DNA of 64,000 bases, from the NCBI RefSeq assembly GCF_026183735.1, contig NZ_JAPFRE010000045.1, forward strand, positions 62,001 through 126,000, given 5' to 3'. The notes beneath the pieces were generated by a model. The model worked only from the letters and a program-made list of their open reading frames with translations. It ran no database searches and had not been told where the DNA came from. The position numbers and the translations under genes are program-made. Positions within the stretch are counted from its first letter, which is position 1, and each line of letters begins with the position of its first letter. Origin of the DNA: Alteromonas sp. ASW11-130. Its GTDB lineage: Bacteria; Pseudomonadota; Gammaproteobacteria; Enterobacterales; Alteromonadaceae. Shown here piece by piece: positions 37,678 through 46,082 of the stretch.

Positions 37678-39767
37678 TCTTCGTCTCCGTAAATATCATC
37701 TGGAATATCGGGGTGTGAAAAGTCGTCAGTCTTTACAATTGGCGCTACATTGTCAGGTACTTGAGCATCAGCTTTTCGAGTTTCAGCACCAACCGAACGA
37801 TTTTTCCGCTCTTCGGCGATAGCTTCTTTTTTGTTACCTTTTATTGCGCTTAACTTAGCGCGAGCTGACGTATTATCGGTAGATAAGCGCCCTTGTTTTT
37901 TGGCTGCTTCAATACGTTTTTCAATGGCCTGCTCTGCATCAAGTAATTTGTCCTTATTGGCTTTTACCTCAGCATCCCCAGACAACTTAATTTTTCGAAT
38001 TGTTTGCTTAGCTTCGTAAAATGTCATGTTCTGAAAAGCGCGGCTGCGGTCGGTAAGATTGGCAACCCAGTACACCTGCTTTTGACCTTCTGGAAAAATG
38101 TATATGCTATTTGTTGTGCGAGGATCGTAGCCAATCTCTACTTTTTGAGGCCTTGTGCGGTGCTTATCTCTTAGGAACCAACCCAGTTTAAAGGCTTCAG
38201 GACAGCTATAGGTTAGGGATTGGAATTTTATCCCTTCGTTGGAAACAGTGGCCATTTCTCTCGGCAAAGTGTGAATCTTGAAGTCCTCAAGGCTGGCATT
38301 CTTTAATGCTCCTGAACGATTCTCTATTCCCCACTGCCATAGATTTTTCGGAGTACGAGGGAGGCTTTCAGGGATACCACTGTCAGCGTCGTATTTACTC
38401 ATCACGTTTAGGTTGTGCTTGTAGATGAGTAAAACAAGAATTTCTTCCAATTGTCGAAGTGTTAATTGGGCATCAAGACGGTAGTCTTTTCCACCACGTT
38501 TTTTGACCGTTTCTGTGGTTACGGCTCCGGGTGTATACGGAATAAAGTCTGCTTGAATGGTTCTGAATCTTTGCTCAACGATGCCTTTTGCGTCTCCTCG
38601 TCGCGCTTTAGCATTCTCAATACGAACGTTATAAGTATTTACTAAAGATTCGGCCTGATGAGTGAGTAGCTCACCTTTGTCCGCTAAAATTGCAGTTGGT
38701 AATCCAATTGCAGGCCAATCTTCGAAATCAATCGAAATACCCAATCTACGACACACATCAACTTTATTTTCCAAGCAGTTAGCTATGCTCATCATAGCAA
38801 GCACATAGGAAGCTGGCTCAAACGTTAAGTAGTATCCTGTAACTAGCCGAGAAAATACGTCAATTACCAGCAAGAGGGTTGGTCGACCGATAATTTTTGT
38901 CGGGTCTATTTCGCTGACGAGATATAAATCAATAATAGTCGCATCGAATTCGTATCTATCTCCGGGACCAAGCACCTGAGCGGTGGCTGTGCTTGTTAAT
39001 TGCCTAACGTCCTTCTCGTAAGTTATTTGCGAGCTTCTCGCTTTGGCGGTGTCAGCAGCTTTATATTCCATTGAGAACAGATGCTTAAGCTGCGTAATGG
39101 TTGGATAATCTCTGCTTGAAACATTGGGAAACTGTTGTCTAAATTTCAATTCTACTTTTTTAAGGATTTTGCTCCATGGCATTCGTGTTGAATTTAGATA
39201 ATATGAATCGATTGCATTCCTAAAAATAACTTTTATTTCTTCGGTAATAGGAATACCCGTACCAACCGTAACCGTGCGTGTTCGTCCCACTTTTTTAGTG
39301 CTTATCTTCCGAGGCTTATTTGGTGCACCTTGTTTATTAAAGTCCGGCAACAACGCATTTTTGTTCTGGCCGCGTTGCAAGAACTTACGTAGCAAGGTGT
39401 AGAAGTGCTTTTTGGTATAAGTGATTTCGCTATTTTCGATTACTTCTCGATACAAATTAGGCCATGCATGCCGATATAGTCGCAAAGGGTGGTTGTTGAC
39501 CTTTTGCATCACCTGCCATATTTCTTCTAGACGCTGCTGTTGAGAGTCAGACGGCTTCTGTGACGCAGCTTCACTAAAAGGGTCTTCGACGATTTCAGCT
39601 TTTTTAGTGGACAGGGCCTTCGCTATTTCGTGCTTTTCAAATGGCTCTGGGTCAGCGTATTTTTCGTGAATATCTATCCAAAAGCAATGCTCAGTACGTA
39701 CGTCTAAAACGCGGAAATGCCGTCCAAGATGCTTGATAACAACGTTAACCAATAGCATACAAGCCAC
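37674..39767 (-). CDS. tnsB: Tn7 DDE transposase TnsB
   Basis: Cleaves the 3' ends of the transposon and joins them to the target. It binds the end repeats. 697 aa as read, or 694 from the more likely ATG at 39758 (Tn7 TnsB 702 aa). The catalytic triad, in 697-aa numbering, is Asp275 (Y-E-F-D-A-T), Asp363 (L-A-D-K-G-E) and Glu398 (G-I-V-E-Q-R-F). This is the same spacing as the Tn7 residues I recall (273, 361, 396). A Lys/Arg-rich C-terminal tail should contact TnsA/TnsC. It overlaps tnsA by 14-23 nt. Confidence 0.97.
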   Translation of the reverse strand: MACMLLVNVVIKHLGRHFRVLDVRTEHCFWIDIHEKYADPEPFEKHEIAKALSTKKAEIVEDPFSEAASQKPSDSQQQRLEEIWQVMQKVNNHPLRLYRHAWPNLYREVIENSEITYTKKHFYTLLRKFLQRGQNKNALLPDFNKQGAPNKPRKISTKKVGRTRTVTVGTGIPITEEIKVIFRNAIDSYYLNSTRMPWSKILKKVELKFRQQFPNVSSRDYPTITQLKHLFSMEYKAADTAKARSSQITYEKDVRQLTSTATAQVLGPGDRYEFDATIIDLYLVSEIDPTKIIGRPTLLLVIDVFSRLVTGYYLTFEPASYVLAMMSIANCLENKVDVCRRLGISIDFEDWPAIGLPTAILADKGELLTHQAESLVNTYNVRIENAKARRGDAKGIVEQRFRTIQADFIPYTPGAVTTETVKKRGGKDYRLDAQLTLRQLEEILVLLIYKHNLNVMSKYDADSGIPESLPRTPKNLWQWGIENRSGALKNASLEDFKIHTLPREMATVSNEGIKFQSLTYSCPEAFKLGWFLRDKHRTRPQKVEIGYDPRTTNSIYIFPEGQKQVYWVANLTDRSRAFQNMTFYEAKQTIRKIKLSGDAEVKANKDKLLDAEQAIEKRIEAAKKQGRLSTDNTSARAKLSAIKGNKKEAIAEERKNRSVGAETRKADAQVPDNVAPIVKTDDFSHPDIPDDIYGDED

Positions 39768-40563
39768 CAGTACTTACTTTTGGGGAAATGGAAATTAAAT
39801 CTCCACAAACGAGATTTTGATATGGCAGGCTTATATCGAATATTAAAATTCGGCAGGCAAAAGCATTACGAACTAGCCTTAGCGACTCACCAGAGGGTTG
39901 ACCGTGCCGCTTATCATAATCAGCACAAGCCTTGGCAAGCTTCAATTCTGGTCTTGTTGATATCTCGCACCAGATGTCCATTACTCCTGTCTCGAAGTCC
40001 TCTTCTAAGTGAAGGTCTTTGCCTCCCAATATCCAATCGACGTTGGCTTGATGAATACGCGGAATATCCAACTCTGTGATCAGCTGCCATTCGATTCCTT
40101 TTGCCATGCAGCATCGCCTTTCTATTTCAAGTTTGGCGACGGTTTCCCTATCCATTAGATCTTTAACATATTTGACTTGTATGGCGGTTCTTTTGTTGTC
40201 CAGAGGGTCCCAATTGAGTAGAAGATCTGTAGTAAAAACGTGGAATTTATTGCCTTTTTGGGGATGCTTTATGCCCGCCTTTTCAGCAACTTCAAGAGAA
40301 GTTTCAAGATCAAATGGGTACTGCTCACGAATGTCGCAGATGTTCTCATTCCAGTCGCAAAGCGAAAATGTGAGAAATTCAAGTTTAGAAAGTAGGTGAA
40401 CAACCCTTCCTGAAGTGTGCGAGAGCGCTCGATAACTTGTACCGTCGCTGGATATTTCTTGGATTCGAATCCAAGGTTGATAGTCGAGGCCGCGACCAAC
40501 TCCTCTGCCGCTGTCGAACCGCTTTTTTACCTCTGCTTTCGTTAGCCATCCCATTTTAGTCAT
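39745..40563 (-). CDS. tnsA: Tn7 endonuclease subunit TnsA
   Basis: Restriction-enzyme-like nuclease that cuts the 5' ends so that the element leaves by cut-and-paste. 272 aa (Tn7 TnsA 273 aa). Catalytic residues are visible at Glu62 (K-L-E-F), Asp113 (T-T-D-L) and Gln129/Lys131 (I-Q-V-K), one position off the Tn7 numbering I recall (63, 114, 132). It is the first gene of the tnsABC operon. Its start lies 53 bp from the innermost right-end repeat, so TnsB binding may also control expression. Confidence 0.96.
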   Translation of the reverse strand: MTKMGWLTKAEVKKRFDSGRGVGRGLDYQPWIRIQEISSDGTSYRALSHTSGRVVHLLSKLEFLTFSLCDWNENICDIREQYPFDLETSLEVAEKAGIKHPQKGNKFHVFTTDLLLNWDPLDNKRTAIQVKYVKDLMDRETVAKLEIERRCCMAKGIEWQLITELDIPRIHQANVDWILGGKDLHLEEDFETGVMDIWCEISTRPELKLAKACADYDKRHGQPSGESLRLVRNAFACRILIFDISLPYQNLVCGDLISISPKVSTGGLYAIG

Positions 40564-40615
40564 AGTTTACGCTCATCACCTACATAGATAATGAGCATAA
40601 ACCATTATTTTTTAA

Positions 40616-40721
40616 GAACCAAATTTAGAGCTAATTATTTAAACAGAACCAAATATATGGCTAATTATTCAGACTGAACCAAATATAATATACATTGAAC
40701 CAAATATAATATGCTCTAACA
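40616..40721. repeat. Right end of the Tn7-family element, four TnsB-type sites
   Basis: GAACCAAAT occurs at 40616-40624, 40646-40654, 40676-40684 and 40697-40705 (spacing 30, 30, 21 bp). The terminal ACA ends at 40721 (TGT when read from the outside). Four dense sites at the glmS-proximal end match the known Tn7R organisation. The tnsA promoter must lie in or next to these sites. Confidence 0.92.
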
Positions 40722-40726
40722 CTTGA
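40722..40726. repeat. Right target-site duplication CTTGA
   Basis: Identical to 17600-17604 and directly abuts the terminal ACA. Together they define the insertion point. Confidence 0.92.
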
Positions 40727-40790
40727 TGTCACTAATTTAACCACCGTTATTCCACCGTAACCGATTTAGCTAAATTACGCGGTTGATCCA
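40727..40790. other. attTn7 and TnsD-binding region at the glmS 3' end
   Basis: Read on the minus strand, the last glmS codons (CCGCGTAA, then AAATCGGTTACGGT up to the stop at 40747) are nearly identical to the E. coli glmS end that TnsD recognises. Twenty bp separate the stop codon from the target duplication. This places the insertion at the position known for Tn7. Confidence 0.85.
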
Positions 40791-42579
40791 CGTCTGTTCC
40801 TTTAATCAAAGCTACATAATAAGAAAGTAGTTGCAAAGGGATCGTATAGATAATCGGTGCTATAGGCGCTTCACAGTGTGGGACGTTGATTACGCGCATT
40901 GTTTCGTCAGAAGCGAAATGCGCATCCTTATCAGCGAATACATACATGATTCCACCACGGGCGCGCACTTCTTCAACATTCGATTTAAGCTTCTCTAATA
41001 GTTCGTTATTTGGCGCAACCACGATTACAGGCATTTCTTCGTCAATTAATGCCAGCGGGCCGTGCTTCAATTCGCCTGAAGCATACGCCTCTGCGTGAAT
41101 ATACGAGATTTCTTTTAATTTAAGCGCACCTTCCATCGCGATGGGGTATTGGTCACCGCGACCTAAAAACAAACTATGATGCTTATCGGCAAATTCTTCG
41201 GCTAAATCTTCGATACCTTGGGTAATAGCCAGGGTTTCTTCAAGTTTAGAGGGTAAACTATGTAACGCTGAAATAATGTTTTCTTTGTTCTCTGGACTCA
41301 ATCCATTGTGTTTACCCAATGCAATTGTGAGCATCAAGAAAGCCGTTAGCTGGGTAGTAAACGCTTTAGTTGAAGCTACCCCTATTTCGGCACCGGCCTT
41401 GGTCATAAAAGCTAAATCTGATTCACGCACCAAAGAAGAACCTGGTACGTTACAGATGGTCAAACTTGACATATACCCAAGCTCTTTCGCCAAGCGCAGT
41501 GCCGCTAGCGTGTCTGCGGTTTCTCCAGATTGAGAGATAGTCACTAACAGGCTGTTTTCATGCACAACGGATTTACGATAACGGAATTCGGACGCTATCT
41601 CGATACCGCACGATACGTTTGCATACTGTTCAAGCCAATAACGGGCTGTCATCCCAGCATGATAGCTGGTACCGCAAGCGATAATCTGGACGTGCTTAAC
41701 TTTAGCAAAAATGTCTTCGGCATCAGCGCCAAAAATAGCATCGGCAATATCGTTCTCACCCAGACGATCTTTTAAAGCATTTCGGACAACGGTAGGCTGT
41801 TCGTGGATCTCTTTAAGCATATAATGACGATAACCCGCCTTATCACCAGCATCGTGCTCGATATTCGATTCAATCACTTCACGTTCGACAGGCTGACCCT
41901 CTTTGTCGAACACGTTTACTTCTCGACGGGTAATTTCTGCAACATCACCTTCTTCAAGGAAAATAAAGCGACGAGTCACTGGTAAAAGCGCCATTTGGTC
42001 AGAGGCGATGAAGTTTTCCCCTAACCCTAAACCGATGACGAGTGGACTACCCGAACGAGCCACAACGAGACGAGACGGATCTTTCTTATCGACAATGACA
42101 GTGCCGTATGCACCATGAAATTGCTTCACTGCATTTTGTACCGCTTTAAGTAATGATACGCCGGTGTTTAATTCTTCGTGAACTGTATGTGCTATCGTTT
42201 CGGTGTCGGTGTCACTGGTAAAGGAATACCCTTTTTCTTTTAACGAAGTGCGCAAATTCTGATAATTTTCGATGATACCGTTATGCACTACAGCCACACG
42301 GTCATTCGAAAAGTGAGGATGTGCATTTGCTTCGGTTACACCACCATGGGTAGCCCACCGAGTATGTGCAATACCCGTGCTTCCAAGCGCTTCATTTTGT
42401 GCGACCGCATCAGCAAGCTCCTGTACTTTGCCGGTGCGCCGGATACGATTTAATGAGCCATCGGCCTGTAATAGGGCGATACCCGCCGAATCATATCCTC
42501 TATATTCAAGGCGCTTTAAGCCTTCCAGTAAAATTTCTACTACGTTACGTTCGGCGACTGCGCCCACTATTCCGCACAT
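40747..42579 (-). CDS. glmS: Glutamine-fructose-6-phosphate aminotransferase
   Basis: First committed step to UDP-GlcNAc: glutamine plus fructose-6-phosphate to glucosamine-6-phosphate. 610 aa, as in E. coli (609). Cys2 (M-C-G-I-V-G) is the glutaminase nucleophile. Two SIS isomerase domains occupy about 285-600 (G-T-S-Y-H-A-G and S-Q-S-G-E-T-A-D-T), and the C-terminus ends in K-S-V-T-V-E. The gene is intact despite the insertion just downstream. It lost its own terminator to the far side of the transposon, so transcripts may read into tnsABC's end region. Confidence 0.98.
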   Translation of the reverse strand: MCGIVGAVAERNVVEILLEGLKRLEYRGYDSAGIALLQADGSLNRIRRTGKVQELADAVAQNEALGSTGIAHTRWATHGGVTEANAHPHFSNDRVAVVHNGIIENYQNLRTSLKEKGYSFTSDTDTETIAHTVHEELNTGVSLLKAVQNAVKQFHGAYGTVIVDKKDPSRLVVARSGSPLVIGLGLGENFIASDQMALLPVTRRFIFLEEGDVAEITRREVNVFDKEGQPVEREVIESNIEHDAGDKAGYRHYMLKEIHEQPTVVRNALKDRLGENDIADAIFGADAEDIFAKVKHVQIIACGTSYHAGMTARYWLEQYANVSCGIEIASEFRYRKSVVHENSLLVTISQSGETADTLAALRLAKELGYMSSLTICNVPGSSLVRESDLAFMTKAGAEIGVASTKAFTTQLTAFLMLTIALGKHNGLSPENKENIISALHSLPSKLEETLAITQGIEDLAEEFADKHHSLFLGRGDQYPIAMEGALKLKEISYIHAEAYASGELKHGPLALIDEEMPVIVVAPNNELLEKLKSNVEEVRARGGIMYVFADKDAHFASDETMRVINVPHCEAPIAPIIYTIPLQLLSYYVALIKGTDVDQPRNLAKSVTVE

Positions 42580-42588
42580 ATATGACTC

Positions 42589-43359
42589 CTAATTATTGGC
42601 GGCGGCGCAGATAACATCCACACCGTATGCTTCAATTTGTGTAATTGCTTCGTTATTTATTTCGCTGTCGGTCACCAATGTAGTTATTGAAGACCAGGGT
42701 AATTCTACATTCGGAATCTTGCGGGTCAGCTTTTCAGATTCGGCCATCACTACTACTTGAGATGACACCTCAGCCATAACACGACTTAATGACGTTAGCT
42801 CATTAAACGTGGTTGTACCCCTTTTGAGATCAAGTCCCGCGGCGCCTAAAAAGGCAATATCAAAATTATATGCTTGCAGCATGGATTCAGCCATTTGCCC
42901 TTGAAAGGAATGAGAAAGCGAATCCCACGTACCACCGGTCATTAATACCTGCGGTTCATTTTCCAGCTCTAAAAGCGTATGTGCCACATGCAGCGAATTG
43001 GTCATTACCACCAATCCCCGTTTACTGGCTAATAATGGCATTAGTGCAGCTGTAGTGCTTCCGCTGTCGATGATAATACGCTGATGGTCTTTAATCAGTT
43101 GAGCGGCGGCGATAGCTATATCGAATTTTCGTTTCGAAACTTCATTGTCACATACAGCTTCATTTTCTGCCGGTACACGCACCGCGCCGCCGAAACGACG
43201 TAACAACAATCCGTTACTTTCTAGTTCAGTCAGGTCTTTGCGGATGGTTACTTCTGAAGTTGAGAAGAGCTGCGCAAGCTCATCCACCGCTACGTCGCCG
43301 TTGACACGAAGGCGTTCTACTATTGCGCGACGGCGTTGTTGGGTATTCCGTTTAAGCAT
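42589..43359 (-). CDS. DeoR/GlpR-family transcriptional regulator
   Basis: 256 aa with an N-terminal DeoR helix-turn-helix (D-E-L-A-Q-L-F-S-T-S-E-V-T-I-R-K-D-L) and a C-terminal sugar-phosphate sensor domain (D-S-G-S-T-T-A, near residue 96). It lies 9 bp upstream of glmS on the same strand. It is therefore probably co-transcribed and may sense an amino-sugar phosphate to tune glmS. The effector is inferred only. Confidence 0.9.
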   Translation of the reverse strand: MLKRNTQQRRRAIVERLRVNGDVAVDELAQLFSTSEVTIRKDLTELESNGLLLRRFGGAVRVPAENEAVCDNEVSKRKFDIAIAAAQLIKDHQRIIIDSGSTTAALMPLLASKRGLVVMTNSLHVAHTLLELENEPQVLMTGGTWDSLSHSFQGQMAESMLQAYNFDIAFLGAAGLDLKRGTTTFNELTSLSRVMAEVSSQVVVMAESEKLTRKIPNVELPWSSITTLVTDSEINNEAITQIEAYGVDVICAAANN

Positions 43360-43459
43360 GACTTAAATATAAAGTTTCGATTTGAAAGATATCGTAAGCT
43401 TTAATTTTCGAATTGCAAGTAAAATTGCTCTTTTTTCGGGTATGTTTTTTTATTACTGC

Positions 43460-44488
43460 TTATAAATTGAGCGAAACATGACCGTGGTTAGCTTCCGCTG
43501 CCTCAGCTACAGATGCTAATATTTTTATCGTTGTAAGTATTTCGTCTGCACTAATTGGCGGTGGTTGGGAACCCAGAATAGATTGTGCCACTCGCGAATA
43601 GAATTGCACGTATTGTCCAGCTTCAATTGCCACAGCTTCGCATTTATCCAGCGTACATAGCTGTCCCTCATTTGCTCCCAAACCGAACCTCTGCTCTGAG
43701 GGGGACGTACCTCTTTTTAACTGTTCTTCCTGAGGATCCAACCCAAATTGTCGGTAACTCGCTTTCGTTCCTTGTAATTCGAAACGTAATGTTTCATTTG
43801 CTTGAAAAGGCGAACTTCCTACATGATAGTTTAGTCCCTCGTAGTGAAGAGTTAGCTCAAAATTGTCTACTGCTTTACTATTTTCACGCAATATTTGTAA
43901 ATACCCACTTACACTAACTGGTTTGCCGAATAACGCGATGGCTTGATCGATAAGATGCGGCCCGAGATCCCAGAAAATACCGCTTCCTTTTTCAGTACTT
44001 TCTCGCCATCGATCTTTAGGTTGAGGCCGAAACCGATCAAAGCGCGAGGTGATACGCTTTATGTCACCTAGCTTTTTGTTTTCTATCAGCTTGCTAACGC
44101 TGAGAAAATCGCCGTCAAATCGGCGATTGTGAAACGCGCAGAGGGCCAATTTATTGTGTTCAGCTAACCCAAATAATTCACTTGCCTCTGAAACTGATAG
44201 CGTAAAGGGTTTTTCTACTAAAACATGACTTTTGGCCAACAATGCTTTTTTGGCTTGTGAGCTGTGTAATTGATTTGGCGTAGTCACAACTACCAAATTA
44301 AACGACTGACTAACCAAAGCTTCATCAAGCGATGCATAGACTCTACATTCAGGTAGCAGAGTATGAACTTTACCAGCGTCAGATGAAACTACGCCCGATA
44401 TTTCAAATTCGTTTAAAGTTTGTAGAAAAGGAAGGTGAAAGGTAGTCGCAGCATAGCCGAAACCTACTAGTAAAGTTTCTATTACCAT
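43460..44488 (-). CDS. Gfo/Idh/MocA-family oxidoreductase
   Basis: 342 aa. N-terminal Rossmann fold with G-F-G-Y-A near residue 9, and E-K-P-F (about 92-95), the family's conserved Lys-Pro. The C-terminal domain is the usual beta-sheet dimer domain. It acts on an unknown sugar or cyclitol with NAD(P). It lies 14 bp downstream of glmU in the same direction, between the two UDP-GlcNAc genes, so an amino-sugar link is possible but unproven. Confidence 0.9.
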   Translation of the reverse strand: MVIETLLVGFGYAATTFHLPFLQTLNEFEISGVVSSDAGKVHTLLPECRVYASLDEALVSQSFNLVVVTTPNQLHSSQAKKALLAKSHVLVEKPFTLSVSEASELFGLAEHNKLALCAFHNRRFDGDFLSVSKLIENKKLGDIKRITSRFDRFRPQPKDRWRESTEKGSGIFWDLGPHLIDQAIALFGKPVSVSGYLQILRENSKAVDNFELTLHYEGLNYHVGSSPFQANETLRFELQGTKASYRQFGLDPQEEQLKRGTSPSEQRFGLGANEGQLCTLDKCEAVAIEAGQYVQFYSRVAQSILGSQPPPISADEILTTIKILASVAEAAEANHGHVSLNL

Positions 44489-44502
44489 GCTGCGTTTTTC
44501 CT

Positions 44503-45867
44503 TTAGCTGGATTTTTTAGTGGGCCGTTTCCAACCCTCAATGTTGCGTTGCTTACCACGAGCGACGGCAAGCGAATCGCTACTGACTTCTGACGTAATAA
44601 CAGAACCCGCGCCTACCGTGGCGCCATCGCCGATTTTCACCGGTGCAACCAACGAAGAATTAGAACCGATAAACGCATTTTCACCAATGATGGTTTTGGA
44701 CTTGTTTACGCCATCATAATTGCAGGTGATTGTACCGGCCCCAATATTCGCTTTTGCTCCTACTTCTGCATCGCCGAGATAGGTTAAATGATTGACTTTT
44801 GCACCTTCTCCGAGAATGGACTTTTTCATTTCTACAAAGTTGCCCACCTTCGCGTTTGGCTTCATTACTGCTCCAGGACGAAGACGCGCAAACGGCCCTA
44901 TCACACAGTTTTCACTTACCTTAGCCCCTTCAATAACTGAATGGGAGTCTACTACTACGTTGTCGCCTATTTCACAGTCAATCAGCACACAATTTGCGCC
45001 AATAGACGTGTTGTTACCAATTTTAACGGTACCTTGCATAACAACGTTAATGTCAATAAACACATCCTGCCCGGTAGTCACGTTGCCGCGCACATCGATT
45101 CGCGCAGGGTCAGCCAGGGTTGCCCCGTTAGTCATTAACGTCACGGCTTCTCTGTGCTGTAAAGCACGTTCAATGCCAGCAAGGTGAATACGATTGTTAA
45201 CGCCTTCAACCTCTACTGCTGAATCAGGCTGAGCCGCTTTAATCACTTTGCCTTCTTTAGCGGCCATTTCGATTACATCAGTCAAATAGTATTCACCTTG
45301 CGCATTACTGTTCCCGAGCAACTTCAGCCAGCGCTTTAGGTCGGCCCCTCCCATGATCATCATACCGGTGTTAATTTCACGTATAAGACGCTGTGCTTCC
45401 GTGGCATCTTTATGTTCTACAATGGCACTAATCTGTTCACCATTGCGGACAATTCGGCCCATACCTGTTGGATCGTCTAATTCAACGGTTAACAGCGCCA
45501 GATCGCATTCAGCTTTCACCGCTACCAAACGTTCGAGTGTTTGTTGTTGAATCAAGGGGGCATCACCTACCAGAATCATGACATCTTCGTCGTCTTTTAT
45601 ATGGTCTGCGGCCTGTTGCACTGCGTGACCGGTTCCCAACTGCTCGGCTTGTAAACACCAATTCAAACGTTTACCTTCAATACTCGTTTTCAGTTGATCA
45701 CCGCCGTGACCGTATACCAGATGCACATTGTGGGCTGCCATTGCTTCAACCGTATTGATAATGCGCTGAACCATGGGGATGCCACCCACTTTGTGTAAAA
45801 CTTTGGGTAAAGATGACTTCATACGAGTCCCTTTACCTGCAGCCAAGATGACTACTGAAAACGCCAT
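44503..45867 (-). CDS. glmU: Bifunctional UDP-GlcNAc pyrophosphorylase / GlcN-1-P acetyltransferase
   Basis: Completes UDP-GlcNAc synthesis from glucosamine-1-phosphate. 454 aa (E. coli 456). N-terminal uridyltransferase with L-A-A-G-K-G-T-R-M at residues 7-15; C-terminal left-handed beta-helix of hexapeptide repeats from about 250, with acetyltransferase active-site regions. First gene of the glmU-oxidoreductase-deoR-glmS run. Confidence 0.97.
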   Translation of the reverse strand: MAFSVVILAAGKGTRMKSSLPKVLHKVGGIPMVQRIINTVEAMAAHNVHLVYGHGGDQLKTSIEGKRLNWCLQAEQLGTGHAVQQAADHIKDDEDVMILVGDAPLIQQQTLERLVAVKAECDLALLTVELDDPTGMGRIVRNGEQISAIVEHKDATEAQRLIREINTGMMIMGGADLKRWLKLLGNSNAQGEYYLTDVIEMAAKEGKVIKAAQPDSAVEVEGVNNRIHLAGIERALQHREAVTLMTNGATLADPARIDVRGNVTTGQDVFIDINVVMQGTVKIGNNTSIGANCVLIDCEIGDNVVVDSHSVIEGAKVSENCVIGPFARLRPGAVMKPNAKVGNFVEMKKSILGEGAKVNHLTYLGDAEVGAKANIGAGTITCNYDGVNKSKTIIGENAFIGSNSSLVAPVKIGDGATVGAGSVITSEVSSDSLAVARGKQRNIEGWKRPTKKSS

Positions 45868-46082
45868 AATTTGTCCTGTGAATAATTTCTGATTGTGTAA
45901 ATGCTTCTAGTTTAACGAAGGCAGCTGATTAAGTCAGCGATTGTATGGATTATTTGTGCATACCAAACCAAAAGATCATCACGCCAATCTGGAAGATTAA
46001 ATTTTGAGCCGGTATACTAATGCAAAAGACTATAATAAAGTCTTAGTTGCTTTTAACGTTACCCAGGGAGCGAGCGTAGCTT

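Larger units (their letters stand above)
17605..40721. mobile_element. Tn7-family transposon inserted at attTn7 downstream of glmS
   Basis: A 23,117-bp element with TGT termini at both ends, repeated TTTGG(G)TTC-type TnsB sites and a perfect CTTGA duplication. The right end lies 25 bp from the glmS stop (20 bp plus the duplication), as expected for TnsD-directed insertion. It encodes full-length TnsA, B, C (minus strand, right end) and TnsD, E (plus strand, left part). Cargo: a two-gene RexAB-like unit, an Xre regulator, a 103-aa unknown, and an eight-gene WYL/type I restriction-modification/NERD-helicase unit. With intact ends and transposition genes the element may still be mobile. Confidence 0.95.

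Noticed and set aside
17605-40721. CRISPR-associated (CAST, I-F3-like) transposon
   Set aside because: No cas genes or array. TniQ is a full-length TnsD with the Tn7 CCHC finger, TnsE is present, and insertion is at attTn7.
40722-40733. Alternative right terminus further out, starting TGACATCA when read inward
   Set aside because: It lacks the TGT/ACA terminus and has no matching duplication at the left; ending at 40721 gives TGT and a perfect CTTGA repeat.
40727-40790. glmS ribozyme or riboswitch
   Set aside because: The glmS ribozyme is a feature of Gram-positive leaders; only 9 bp separate glmS from the upstream deoR-type gene and nothing ribozyme-like fits there.
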